From positions 6,992,001 through 7,056,000 of the forward strand of contig JAEMBT020000005.1 in assembly GCA_018873245.2 (NCBI GenBank): 64,000 bases of DNA, given 5' to 3'. The stretch is from Archegozetes longisetosus. Lineage: Eukaryota > Arthropoda > Arachnida > Sarcoptiformes > Trhypochthoniidae. This document shows, one piece after another, positions 48,363 through 59,490 of this stretch. Position numbers and translations under genes: made by a program. Below the pieces are notes generated by a model. The model did not search any database. It saw nothing but the letters and a program-made list of their open reading frames with translations, and had not been told where the DNA came from. The stretch's first letter is position 1; each line of letters begins with the position of its first letter.

Positions 48363-50094
48363 ATATATTACGGATTAATATTGGCTTGATTGATAAGTTT
48401 CTAGACTGACTAGTTTTCAGTAATTTTTTCAGAGATTTCTCAGCAAATAATTCAATTATGACCTAAATGATGATGATTGACCTGACCAGTCTGTTCCTGC
48501 CACTTACCAAAGAAATTTCTAAATTTCTCTATCGCTATTGAAAAATGAAAGAGATGATCGGTGAAAGGGACTTTTTTGACATAAACCATCGCCATTTGAA
48601 GAATACTACTCATAACTTGATGCTTTTTTTCCTTTAAACAATCCACTAACTCTGCTTACTGCCTGACTCGATTGGTCAGATTTTCGCTCAAGAGGTTATC
48701 AGTAGTGGATACGAATAGATCCAAGCCTACAGTTGAAGTCCTCTGAATGCGGGACTCGAATTACTGGGACAGGCATTTAGCTGAACATTTTAGAGTATCA
48801 ACTGGAAGAGCGCATCAAATTGTGCGCAATAATTTTTACGTGTGGAGGTTTGTGTCGAATGTCACTATTTTGGTAATTTTGAAGAATTGACAAAATGGAA
48901 TGCATAAAATCTTTGGCAAGTGGTGGGAACAGATGAGTCAGGTCAATCATCATCATTCAGTTCATATTTGAATGATTTGTTGAAAAATCACTGAAAAAAT
49001 TACTAAAAACTAGTTAGTCTAGAAACTTATCAATCAAGCCAATAATATATGTAATCATATTTTATGGAATACGTGATTATAACGATTGGAAGAGAAAATC
49101 ATTGATTTATTGTATTAGAATAATAAGCATGACATGAAGAGTATGTCATGTGAGTCTAGTATTTAATCGTATTATTACGAATACATCGAGAAAGTATTAC
49201 CACTTGGCGGTACTTATGAAAAGTCTTACAGTAATAATAACATATTCAACTGTTTTCATCAAAAGACATCATATTATCGCTCTACTCTGTAAAATCAACC
49301 ATCAGATCGACAGACAAGCAATAGTTAAATTAAGAAAATTTTCTAATTATTTATTTGTAATTTGGATAATTCAAGTGGTATTAAATCCTATTATTGAAGT
49401 AGGAAATTTCTTCTATATGCTTATTTCGGATAGAATCTTATTTCAGTACAGCATCGAATATGTAGTCACGGTTGAGGTCTTGTTCTCGTTTTATAGTTTC
49501 GGGTGGCTTTTAACAACATTCGGAATATATGTTTATGTTGTTTTCAGTTTATATCAACGCGAAAAACAATTTTGCGATCATATATCAAATGCGAAATTGA
49601 TTACAGCTAATCATTTAAAATGTTATCGTAAAGAATATTTTAATTTAGAAGAACTTAAAGAATCATTGAATGAAAAATTAGGTATTTTACCTCTACTGTG
49701 GTTTGCAGAACTATTTTCATCGACTTGTTTTCGTATTACTCAAATCTATATAAAACAAAATAAATTTGTTCTTTCGAATATTAATCATTTAATTTATTTT
49801 TTATACGAGTACTTCATTATAGCAACAATTATGGTTATTGTCTCTTTATTTTCATCAAAAATTGATATATTTCAACAAAATAAAAATCATTTGATTAAAT
49901 TTATTAATGAAAGACTCGAAAATTCAGTGCAGACATCGATTGAGTTTATGGTATTTAATCAAGCAATCAGTAGTGGTAATGATAATTCTGGTTTGACTGC
50001 TTGGAATGTATTTCGATTGAACCGTAGAGTAATATTTACATTTACAGCCACAGTCATTCCATTTACAGTTATGTTTATTCAATTAACTCAATAG
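48363..50094 (+). pseudogene. Gustatory-receptor-like pseudogene 5 (start lost, transposon insert, nonsense codon)
   Basis: The start codon is ATA (48363-48365). Six codons later a 662-bp element (48381-49042) splits the gene. A TGA at about 49135-49137 replaces the tryptophan of MTWR. After that 300-odd codons are open to the stop at 50092, ending FTVMFIQLTQ. The middle (NPIIEVGNFFYMLISDRILF region) is identical in protein to receptor 7, and the helix 6 region (IYIKQNKFVLSNINH, IIATIMVIVSL) is identical to receptor 8. A GTG-initiated protein from 49150 would lack helix 1 and is unlikely to work. Confidence 0.92.
48381..49042. mobile_element. 662-bp non-autonomous mariner-like element within receptor 5
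   Basis: Inverted ends starting TTGGCTTGATTGATAAGTTT, matching for about 54 bases and then more loosely to about 160, with TA at 48379-48380 and 49043-49044. The target reads 'ggattaataaaatatg' in intact receptors. A trace of transposase helix-turn-helix (RVSTGRAHQIVRNNF, about 48791-48835) remains. Confidence 0.9.
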
Positions 50095-51020
50095 TTTCGT
50101 TTTGATTTTGGTTCCTAACTCAAAGTAGCCAGGTGAGAAAATATCGAGTGGGAAGCACAATATTTGAAACTGAGAGAACGAATCACACACATCATATTCA
50201 TTTTGATTATAATACAATCATTATAATATTATAAGATATATACATTAGTGGAGATATTATTTTTGAAGTTTATTCGTATCACATGTTAATATCTATAATA
50301 ATAACAATATATTTCTTAATATTGTCTCGTATTAATGATAAATATGACTTTGATATGAAACATTTTAGGGGATTTCATGGCATAAAAACTGAAATAAAGA
50401 CATGAAATCTATTTTTCACTAATTATTGAGAATCACCACTGTTAATTAAAATTCTACATACGTACAGACTGTTTCAGAGAATTCTGCAAAAACTAATGAT
50501 ATGAATAAACTTTACTTAATATAATTGCAAATCGAAATTTGTCATAGTCAGAGATAACAAATACTAATTATGTAAAAAGTTGACTAAAGAGTCTTTAGTA
50601 AACACTGTTAAATTTAATCTCAATAAATACTTATGAATCACATTAAACCAATGAAAATCAGTTATTGACTTTTCAACATTTTCTAAGCACATGATGTTAT
50701 GAAGTGATTTCATAATAAAATCAATAGCCGTTCATATTTTAAGGCAAAATCTTGATTCATTTAGAAAAGCATTTCGTAATATAAGTCTGAAACATTGGTA
50801 TTTCGAAGAGTACTTTAAATAATTAATCCAAGAGAAATAAAACTTTAACATATAAATGAGAATTGTTGATGGCCTATTTGAACATTTAATATATAAAAAG
50901 GTGTTTTAAGATATAATAAAGATATTAAGCGAACTAACGGACTCATATTTTACATAATATATCTTTAAAAATGACTTTTATCATAATTGTGATGAATTAT
51001 CAAAATTATCAGTATTAGTA
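50095..51020. promoter_or_regulatory. Short spacer and 5' flank of receptor gene 6
   Basis: No GMC or leader remnant here. The 3' flank of receptor 5 passes straight into the next unit flank near 50310 ('ttaatattgtctcgtatt'). This is the shortest spacer of the array. Confidence 0.55.
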
Positions 51021-51083
51021 ATGTTGTTTACTTCCATTTCGCATTCATGGAAAAACTGTTTTTGGATTAGTAAAGGAGTCTGA
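51021..51083 (+). promoter_or_regulatory. Extended upstream ORF before receptor gene 6
   Basis: Begins MLFTSISHS as in receptor 1, but the TGA has become TGG, so the frame runs 20 codons to a TGA at 51081, 14 bases before the receptor ATG. Confidence 0.4.
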
Positions 51084-51097
51084 GAGATCAACAAAAA

Positions 51098-52162
51098 ATG
51101 TATTACGGATTAATAAAATATGTAATCATATTTTATGGAATACATGATTATAACGATTGGAAGAGAAAATCATTGATTTATTGTATTAGATTGATAGGCA
51201 TGACATGGAGAATATATCACCTGGGCGTAATTTGGAGTCTTTTTAAGATGACTCCATCAAGAAAGTATTACATTTTAGCGATACTTATGAAAAGTCTTAC
51301 AATTATGATAACGTATTTAACTGTTTTCATCAAAAGATATCAAATTATTTCTCTTCTCAAAAAAATCAATCATCAGATCGGGAGTCAAACAATAATTAGA
51401 TTAAGAAAATTTTCTAATTTTTTATTTATAATTTGGATAATTCAAGTGGTATTAAATCCGATGTTGGAAGTGGGAAATCGTATATATATGTTTATTTCAA
51501 GCAGAAATTTCGAATATCACATCGAATATTTAGTCATAATTGAGGTCTTGTTCTCGTTTTTCAGTTTTGGATGGCTTTTAACAACAGTTGGAATATATGT
51601 TTATGTTGTTTTCAGTTTATATCAACGCGAAAAGCGACTTTGCGATGATATAAAAAATGCAAAATTAATTACAGCTAATCATTTAAAATGTTATCGTAAA
51701 GAATATTTTAATTTAGAAGAACTTAAAGAATCATTGAATGAAAAGTTGGGTATTTTACCTCTACTGTGGTTTGCAGAACTATTTTCATCGACTTGTTTTC
51801 GTATTACTCAAATCTCTATAAAACATAATGAATTTGTTCTTTCGAATATTAATCATTTAATTTATTTTTTATACGAATACTTAATTCAAATAACAGTTAT
51901 GATTATTGTCTCGTTATTTTCATCAAAAATTGATATATTTCAACAAAATAAAAATCATTTTATTAAACTTATTAATGAAAGACTTGAAGATTCAGCGCAG
52001 ACATCCACTGAGTTTATGGTATTTAATCAAACAATCGGTAGTGGTAATGATAATTCTGGTTTGACAGCCTGGAATGTGTTTCGACTGAACCATAGAGTAA
52101 TATTTACATTTACAGCCACAGTCATCCCATTTACAGTCATCTTTATTCAATTAACTCAATAG
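51098..52162 (+). CDS. Gustatory-receptor-like 7TM chemoreceptor 6
   Basis: Intact single-exon gene of 354 codons, MYYGLIKYVIIFYGIHDY to FTVIFIQLTQ. Seven hydrophobic segments. It belongs to the second sub-group with receptors 5, 7 and 8, sharing NAKLITANHLKCYRKEYF and LEELKESLNEKLG, but differs at REKRLCDDIKNAK and at RLNHRVIF before the last helix. Its first 140 residues are the most distinct of the sub-group. Confidence 0.8.
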   Translation: MYYGLIKYVIIFYGIHDYNDWKRKSLIYCIRLIGMTWRIYHLGVIWSLFKMTPSRKYYILAILMKSLTIMITYLTVFIKRYQIISLLKKINHQIGSQTIIRLRKFSNFLFIIWIIQVVLNPMLEVGNRIYMFISSRNFEYHIEYLVIIEVLFSFFSFGWLLTTVGIYVYVVFSLYQREKRLCDDIKNAKLITANHLKCYRKEYFNLEELKESLNEKLGILPLLWFAELFSSTCFRITQISIKHNEFVLSNINHLIYFLYEYLIQITVMIIVSLFSSKIDIFQQNKNHFIKLINERLEDSAQTSTEFMVFNQTIGSGNDNSGLTAWNVFRLNHRVIFTFTATVIPFTVIFIQLTQ

Positions 52163-52929
52163 CTCTGTTTTGATTTATGTTACTAACTCGTAGTAGCCAG
52201 TTGAGAAAATTTCGAGTGGAGAGTCGCAGCACATATGAATGAGAGCATGATAGTACACATCATTATTCATTTTGATTGAATATATACTTTTTTCATTAAA
52301 AGCCTGTGTGTAACACCTTAAATTGGAATTGTAATATGTTTTTTATTTTATTTTCAAGCAGTTATTGTAAATTTTTAAAATTTCATATAAAAATTCCACA
52401 AACAATAAGTTTTTAATTTCTATTGAGTTGAACCTGACCTAGAAGTCAGTTCAAACCCCTATTAAACTTAAGTCGAGTCACTTTTTGTACTTTTGCAACT
52501 CTTGCCTTGAGTTGACAAATATTTTGTTATATATTTAAGATTTGTACAAACATAATTAATAGTAATTCTTCTGGTGTTGTTCTTAGTGGTTGGTAGGGCT
52601 GAATCAGTTCCTACGTAATCATTAACTTATTTTCTAGTACTGAATAAATAGTTTTAGTGCCTAATATTTCACTAATCTGGAGAAACGAGCCTGAACCTAA
52701 ATACGCCCTACAGACACACCACACTATCAAACAGAAATAATGTGAATATTATGATAATCTTTTCAAATATAAAATGGAAAATAAGTCGAAGTTCATTATC
52801 AATTTTCATAATCTAAAATTATGTTTCGATCTAAAATATTAACGATTTCCTTACGAAATGACTTTTGGTAATTTATTTTGTAGTATTAATCAAATTTGAA
52901 ACAAAGATCAAACAAAACATAAATTATTA
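52163..52929. other. Receptor 6 3' flank and pre-leader block
   Basis: No gene. The pre-leader block ('gaatattatgataatctttt') is present but the GMC gene is not. Confidence 0.45.
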
Positions 52930-53312
52930 CAGCCAATTTCAGTTGTATTTCCAACCCTTGCATTGCTATTTGCAGTAGGCAGTACTTAAGTAGTGCACTT
53001 CTCAAAACTATTTCCAATGTATGCATTGCTATTTCCAATATCAGGTTTATGTTCGTTCTATGCGATCACTTAACGATCTATAAGACTCCCAAAGTGTCAA
53101 AAATTAACTTGAAGTGTTTTTAAACATCAAATTTAACATAGATATTGACTAAAACAATTTAAATTAAATCAATTGAATTGAGAAACAATAGTTTAAATCA
53201 GATTTTGACACTTTGGGAGTCTTATTGATCGTTAAGTGATCGCGAAGAGCGAACATAAACCTGATAATGGAAATAGCAATGCAAAGGTTGGAAATACAAC
53301 TGAAATTGGCTG
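52930..53312. mobile_element. 383-bp foldback MITE in leader E, TA-flanked
   Basis: The ends CAGCCAATTTCAGTTGTATT and its exact inverse are flanked by TA (52928-52929 and 53313-53314); the empty site is visible at 56675. The arms are nearly palindromic over the full length ('gacactttgggagtctta' faces its inverse). The arm sequence loosely resembles the arms of the 16994-17881 element. Confidence 0.88.
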
Positions 53313-53324
53313 TAATAAGAAAAT

Positions 53325-54258
53325 CTAAACCAGGAGTTCTTATCCTAAATATACTTAACCAAATTCCAATTCTATGTGTTTTAATACATTTACTTATACA
53401 TTGTTTGCATTCACCGAATATGCAATCGATTTTGATTTAGACTACGGGAAAATAATTTTCGATCCTTTACTATTCGCATCATATGTTAATATTTATAATA
53501 ATAATAATAATACATTTCTTAATAATGTCTCGTATTAATAATGAATATAACGTAGATAAGAAAATTTTGGGAAATTTAATGGCATAAGAATCAAAATAAA
53601 TATCACTTTTGAATTAACTAATAAGAATTACAAGTAATTGTATATAAATTAAAATCCTATTTTATCAAAATCATTCCAGAAATTACAATAAAATCAATAA
53701 GATAAATAAAATAGAATATAACTAAAAGTCAAAATTTGTCCCAATCGGAAATAACAAACACAAATTATGTAAAATGTTGATCAAAGATTACAAACTTTAA
53801 TCTGAATAAGTAACACATTAAATTAATGAAAATCATTTATTAACTTTATTATGTTTTCTTTTTATATGATGTATTGAAGACTACAATAAAATCAATAACC
53901 GCTTATATATTGTGACAAATCTTAATTCACTTACAAAGATACTTCATAATATTCGCCTGAAAACATTTTTGTTTCGAAGCGTACTTTAAACAATTCAATA
54001 GAAATAAAACTTTAACATTTAAATGATAATTATTGATGGCCTTTTTGAAATTTTAATTAATTATGAATGAAGTGCTTTAATGCTTGATAAAAGCATTTGT
54101 CTAAATAATGGAATTTTCGATATTGTATTTTTAAAGATAATTTCAATCTTAATTAAGGTGTAATATTATTACGAGCAATAATAACGTTGGTTACTTCTAT
54201 TTGGTATTAATGAGGGAACTGTTTTGGGATTAAATAAAACAATTGAGAAACTAAAAAC
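53325..54258. promoter_or_regulatory. Leader stub E and 5' flank of receptor gene 7
   Basis: The leader piece PGVLILNILNQIPILCVLIH (53332-53391) is followed directly by the unit flank; the GMC gene is deleted. The flank from about 53460 is almost identical to 56810-57609 before receptor 8. The MLFTSISHS upstream ORF is not present; the corresponding bases read 'aacgttggttacttc'. Confidence 0.55.
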
Positions 54259-55326
54259 ATGTATTACGGATTAATAAAATATTTAATCATATTTTATGGA
54301 ATACATGATTATAACGATTGGAAGAGAAAATCATTGATTTATTGTATTAGAATAATAAGTATGACATGGAGAATATACCATGTAGGCCAAGTAAGTAATC
54401 GTGTTATTACGATTGCATCGAGAAGGTATTACAATTTAGCGGTACTTACGAAATGTCTTATAGTTACGATAACATATTTAACTATTTTCGTCAAAAGACA
54501 TCATATTGTCTCCCTTCTCAACAAAATCAATCATCAGATCGACAGAAGAAAAATAGTTGAATTAAGAAAATTTTCTAATTATTTATTTGTAATTTGGATA
54601 ATACTAGTGGTATTAAATCCTATTATTGAAGTAGGAAATTTCTTCTATATGCTTATTTCGGATAGAATCTTATTTCAGTACAGCATCGAATATGTAGTCA
54701 CGGTTGAGGTCTTGTTCTCGTTTTATAGTTTTGGGTGGCTTTTAACAACAGTTGGAATATATGTTTATGTTGTTTTCAGTTTATATCAACGCGAAAAACA
54801 ATTTTGCGATAATATATCAAATGCAAAATTGATTACAGCTAATCATTTAAAATGTTATCGTAAAGAATATTATAACTTAGAAGAACTTAAAGAATCATTA
54901 AATGAAAAGTTGGGTATTTTACCTCTACTGTGGTTTGCAGAACTATTTTCATCGACTTGTTTTCGTATTACTCAAATCTCTATAAAACAAAATAAATTTG
55001 TTCTTTCGAATATTAATCATTTAATTTTTTTTCTATATGAGTACTTCATCTTTGTAACAGTTATGATTATTGTCTCATTATTTTCGTCAAAAATTGATAT
55101 ATTTCAACAAAATAAAAATCATTTGATTAAACTTATCGATGAAAAGCTTGAAGATTCAGCGCAGATATCTACTGAGTTTATGGTATTTAATCAAACAATC
55201 GGTAGTGGTAATAATAATTCTGGTTTGACAGCTTGGAATGTATTTCGATTGAACCGTAGAGTAATATTTACATTTACAGCCACAGTCATTCCATTCACAG
55301 TTATGATTATCGAATTAACTCAATAG
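54259..55326 (+). CDS. Gustatory-receptor-like 7TM chemoreceptor 7
   Basis: Intact single-exon gene of 355 codons, MYYGLIKYLIIFYGIHDY to FTVMIIELTQ. The extra residue relative to receptor 6 lies in the loop after helix 3 (MLISDRILFQYS). Bases around 54610-54731 are the same as in pseudogene 5, pointing to a shared or converted segment. N-terminus (SLIYCIRIISMTWR) and flank pair it with receptor 8 as the most recent duplication. Confidence 0.8.
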   Translation: MYYGLIKYLIIFYGIHDYNDWKRKSLIYCIRIISMTWRIYHVGQVSNRVITIASRRYYNLAVLTKCLIVTITYLTIFVKRHHIVSLLNKINHQIDRRKIVELRKFSNYLFVIWIILVVLNPIIEVGNFFYMLISDRILFQYSIEYVVTVEVLFSFYSFGWLLTTVGIYVYVVFSLYQREKQFCDNISNAKLITANHLKCYRKEYYNLEELKESLNEKLGILPLLWFAELFSSTCFRITQISIKQNKFVLSNINHLIFFLYEYFIFVTVMIIVSLFSSKIDIFQQNKNHLIKLIDEKLEDSAQISTEFMVFNQTIGSGNNNSGLTAWNVFRLNRRVIFTFTATVIPFTVMIIELTQ

Positions 55327-55888
55327 TACTGTTTTGATTTTGATTAATAACTCGTAGTAGCCAGGTGAGAAAATTTCTGGTGGGCAGTCGCAACACTCAA
55401 AATTGAGAGCACGATGGCACTCATCATATTCATTTTGATTGAATACAGACTTTTCCATTAAAAGCCAATGTGAAACAGTTTAAACTTGAATCTTAATGTT
55501 TCTTATTTTAATTTATTTTGAAGCAGTTATTGTAAATAATTAATAATATCCCATATTAAAAGATTATAAAAGTTCTTATTTAGTGTTAGCTTAAGATTTA
55601 TATTAATGGTGTTTGTCTACACTCTGACTTTATCGGCTTCACTACTGTTAACTCACCGAACAATGTACTATTCGCAAGTTTCACAGACAATAATTTCTAA
55701 TTCTTATCAAACAAAAATAATGTGAATATTGTGATAATCTTTTCAAATATAAAATGGAAAAATAAGTTGAAGTTCATTATCAATTTTTCATAATCTAAAA
55801 TTTTGTTTAGATCTAAAGGATTAATGATTTCCTTACGAAATGACTTTTGGTTGTTTATTTTGTAGTATTATTCAAAAGTGAAACAAAG
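55327..55888. other. Receptor 7 3' flank and pre-leader block F
   Basis: No gene; ends at the insertion point of the 55889-56649 element. Confidence 0.45.
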
Positions 55889-56649
55889 GGTTATACCCCA
55901 ATTGATAGAAATCCAATAGACACCCACTTTATAGACACCCACTTTATAAACATCCACTTTATAGACATTCCACTTTATAGACATTTCACTTCATAGACAC
56001 TTGATTAGAGAGACGTTTTTAAGCTATTCAAAATAATTTAAATTTATTTACACATCTGAGAAATTAAAATAATTGTATATTAATTATACTGAAAGTCAAG
56101 TGCATCGAATCTCATATCTACTAATCCGTTAATCTTATAATCTTATGATAATTAAGATATTGAACACGTGCAAAATGCAAACCCGTTCAACTATTTTTCA
56201 ATTGAATGAAAAGTGATTTTTATTTTGAGTCTATTCAGCTCAATATATCAATTTTTATTAGAATATTTTTGCATATATATACTGTATAAATATGCAGAAA
56301 TATTCTAATAAAAATTGATATATTGAGCTGAATAGACTCAAAATAAAAATCACTTTTCATCACTTCACATATGTCGGACCCTGTATTTGAGTTTTATTAA
56401 TTGGCCAGTGTTTGCGTAATCTATCTGTAAACTACGTCTGAATAAAGTTTTATTGAACCAAACAAAGGAAAAAATGATCATTTTTCAAAATTAGATTCAA
56501 TTAGATTGTTTAGAATTAACATTAATAATCTCCTCGATAACCAGAATTTTCATTAGCGAATAATTAGTCTATGAAGTGAAATGTCTATAAAGTGGGTGTC
56601 TACAAAGTGGATGTCTACAAAGTGGATGTCTATAAACTGGGAAGATATC
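55889..56649. mobile_element. Foldback/MULE-like element with inverted tandem units
   Basis: Flanked by a 9-bp duplication GAAACAAAG (55880-55888 and 56650-56658). Both ends consist of about 20-base units worded CACTTTATAGACA: roughly five at 55917-55999 and their inverse at 56567-56640. A 9-bp duplication suits Mutator-like elements; tandem terminal units suit foldback elements. No transposase. It contains the long hairpin 56206-56360. Confidence 0.75.
56206..56360. repeat. 155-bp near-perfect palindrome
   Basis: The left arm, ATGAAAAGTGATTTTTATTT onward, is mirrored by the right arm ending AAATAAAAATCACTTTTCAT. Mismatches are confined to the centre (about 56275-56300). It lies inside the 55889-56649 element and may be a nested MITE. 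Confidence 0.85.
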
Positions 56650-57609
56650 GAAACAAAGATCAAACAAAACATAAATTATTAATAAGAAAATCTAGACCAG
56701 GAGTTCTTATCCTAAATATACTTAACCAAATTCCAATTCTATGTGTTTTAATACATTTACTTATACATTGTTTGCATTCACCGAATATGCAATCGATTTT
56801 GATTTAGACTACGGGAAAATAATTTTTTTCAATCCTCTACTATTCGCATTATATGTTAATATTTATAATAATAATAATACATTTCTTAATAATGTTTCGT
56901 ATTAACAATGAATATAACGTAGATAAGAAAATTTTGGGAAATTTAATGGCATAAGAATCAAAATAAATATCACTTTTGAATTAACTATTAAGAATTACAA
57001 GTAATTGTATATAAATTAAAATCCTATTTTATCGAAATTGTTCGAGAAATTACTACAAAATCAATGAGATAAATAAAATAGAATATAATGACAAATTAGA
57101 AATAACAAGTAATAATTATGTAAAAGGTTGATCAAAGATTACAAACTTTAATCTTAATAAGTAACACATTAAATTAATGAAAATCATTTATTGACTTTAT
57201 TATGTTTTCTTTTTATATGATGTATTGAAGACTACAATGAAAATCAATAACCGCTTATATATTGTGACAAATCTTAATTCACTTACAAAGATACTTCATA
57301 ATATTCGCCTGAAAACATTTTTGTTTCGAAGCGTACTTTAAACAATTCAATAGAAATAAAACTTTAACATTTAAATGATAATTATTGATGGCCTTTTTGA
57401 AATTTTAATTATTTATGAATGAAGTGCTTTAATGCTTGATAAAAGCATTTGTCTAAATAATGGAATTTTCAATATTGTATTTTTAAAGATAATTTCAATC
57501 TTAATTAAGGTGTAATATTATTACGAGCAATAATAACGTTGGTTACTTCTATTTGGTATTAATGAGGGAACTGTTTTGGGATTAAATAAAACAATTGAGA
57601 AACTAAAAA
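56650..57609. promoter_or_regulatory. Leader stub F and 5' flank of receptor gene 8
   Basis: The leader piece (about 56690-56800) is the same as stub E except for a base or two, then the unit flank follows. No GMC. Confidence 0.55.
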
Positions 57610-58677
57610 ATGTATTACGGATTAATAAAATATTTAATCATATTTTATGGAATACATGATTATAACGATTGGAAGAGAAAATCATTGATTTATTGTATTA
57701 GAATAATAAGCATGACATGGAGAATGTATCATGTGAGTCTAGTATTTAATAATATAATTACGATTGCATCGAGAAGGTATTACAATTTAGCGGTACTTAC
57801 GAAATGTCTTATAGTTACGATAACATATTTAACTGTTTTCATCAAAAGACATCATATTATTTCTCTTCTCAACAAAATCAATCATCAGATCGACAGACGA
57901 AAAATAGTTGAATTAAGAAAATTCTCTAATTATTTATTTGTAATTTGGATCATTCAAGTGGTATTAAACCCTATTATTGAAATAGGAAATCTCTTTTATT
58001 TGCTTACTTCAGATAGAATCTTATTTAAGTACAATATTACATACATGATCTTAACTGAAGGCTTGTTCGCGTTTTATAGTTTTGGGTGGCTCTTAACAAC
58101 AGTCGGAATATATGTTTATGTTGTTTTCAGTTTATATCAACGCGAAAAACAATTTTGCGATCATATATCAAATGCGAAATTGATTACAGCTAATCATTTA
58201 AAATGTTATCGTAAAGAATATTTTAATTTAGAAGAACTTAAAGAATCATTAAATGAAAAATTAGGTATTTTACCTCTGATGTGGTTTGCAGAACTATTTT
58301 CATCGACTTGTTTTCGTATTACTCAAATCTATATAAAACAAAATAAATTTGTTCTTTCGAATATTAATCATTTAATTTATTTTTTATACGAGTACTTCAT
58401 TATAGCAACAATTATGGTTATTGTCTCTTTATTTTCATCAAAAATTGATATATTTCAACAAAATAAAAATCATTTGATTAAACTTATTAATGAAAGACTT
58501 GAAGATTCAACGCACACATCTACTGAGTTTATGGTATTTAATCAAGCAATCAGTAGTGGTAATGATAATTCTGGTTTGACTGCTTGGAATGTATTTCGAT
58601 TGAACCGTAGAGTAATATTTACATTTTTAGCCACAGTCATTCCATTCACAGTTATGTTTATCGAATTAACTCAATAG
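57610..58677 (+). CDS. Gustatory-receptor-like 7TM chemoreceptor 8
   Basis: Intact single-exon gene of 355 codons, MYYGLIKYLIIFYGIHDY to FTVMFIELTQ. Closest to receptor 7 by 5' flank and first 110 residues. Residues about 125-150 (IGNLFYLLTSDRILFKYNIT) differ sharply. Helix 6 matches pseudogene 5. It carries PLMWFAE where the others have PLLWFAE, and FLATVIPF in the last helix where the others have FTATVIPF. Confidence 0.8.
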   Translation: MYYGLIKYLIIFYGIHDYNDWKRKSLIYCIRIISMTWRMYHVSLVFNNIITIASRRYYNLAVLTKCLIVTITYLTVFIKRHHIISLLNKINHQIDRRKIVELRKFSNYLFVIWIIQVVLNPIIEIGNLFYLLTSDRILFKYNITYMILTEGLFAFYSFGWLLTTVGIYVYVVFSLYQREKQFCDHISNAKLITANHLKCYRKEYFNLEELKESLNEKLGILPLMWFAELFSSTCFRITQIYIKQNKFVLSNINHLIYFLYEYFIIATIMVIVSLFSSKIDIFQQNKNHLIKLINERLEDSTHTSTEFMVFNQAISSGNDNSGLTAWNVFRLNRRVIFTFLATVIPFTVMFIELTQ

Positions 58678-59271
58678 CTCTACTTCGAACTTGGAGTCCT
58701 ACTTTCTACTAGTGACCAGATAAGAAAATTTCTAGTGGGATTTACAATATTTAAAACTGAGAGTACGAATACACATACCACATTCATTCGGATTGAATAT
58801 ATACTTTTCCCATTTAAAGCCAATGTGAAACAGTTTAAACTTGAATCGTAACATGTTTTATATTATTTCAAAGCAGTCATTGTAAATAACCAACAAAATC
58901 ATATTAAAAGATAATAAATTTTGATTATAACGTTTGACGTAATGCTAATTTAAGATTTATATTGATGATGTGTGTCAGCTCTCAGACTCTGTCGACTTCA
59001 CTTCTGTTAACTCATCGATCAATGTACTATTCTAAGTTTCACAAACAATTAATTATTTAATTTTTATTAAACAACAATAATGTGAATATTTTGATATTTT
59101 TCAAGCATAAAATGGAGAAGTAAGTTGAAGTTTATTATCAAGTTTTCATAATCTAAAACTTTTTTCGATCCAAAGAATTGAAAATTACCATATAAATTGA
59201 CTGTCGGCAGTTTTATTTAGTAATATTAATCAAAAGTGAAACGAAGATTAAACAAAACATATAAATTAATA
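58678..59271. other. Receptor 8 3' flank and pre-leader block G
   Basis: No gene. Follows the usual order seen after receptors 1 and 4. Confidence 0.45.
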
Positions 59272-59457
59272 ATGAGAAACTTTAGACCAGAAGGAGTCCT
59301 GATCCTAGATATATATAACTTAATTCCGCATGCATCTGTTTCAATACATTTACTAGTACATTGTTTTGTATTCACTTCAAATCCAAAAAGCTGCTATATT
59401 CAGATGTATTCAATGAGTTTGGACGAAACTAAACCTATTTCCAGGAGAACGCATTAA
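59272..59457 (+). other. Leader ORF G upstream of GMC copy G (unknown)
   Basis: An ATG frame of 61 codons, MRNFRPEGVLILDIYNLIPH to ISRRTH, homologous to leader A. See leader A for discussion of coding status. Confidence 0.35.
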
Positions 59458-59490
59458 TTCGATTGAACATAACTATTAAGTTTGTTTTAT

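Noticed and set aside
49150-50094. Independent 314-residue receptor starting at GTG 49150
   Set aside because: It is the remainder of a full-length receptor whose start was destroyed; the upstream homologous codons with a TGA are readable.
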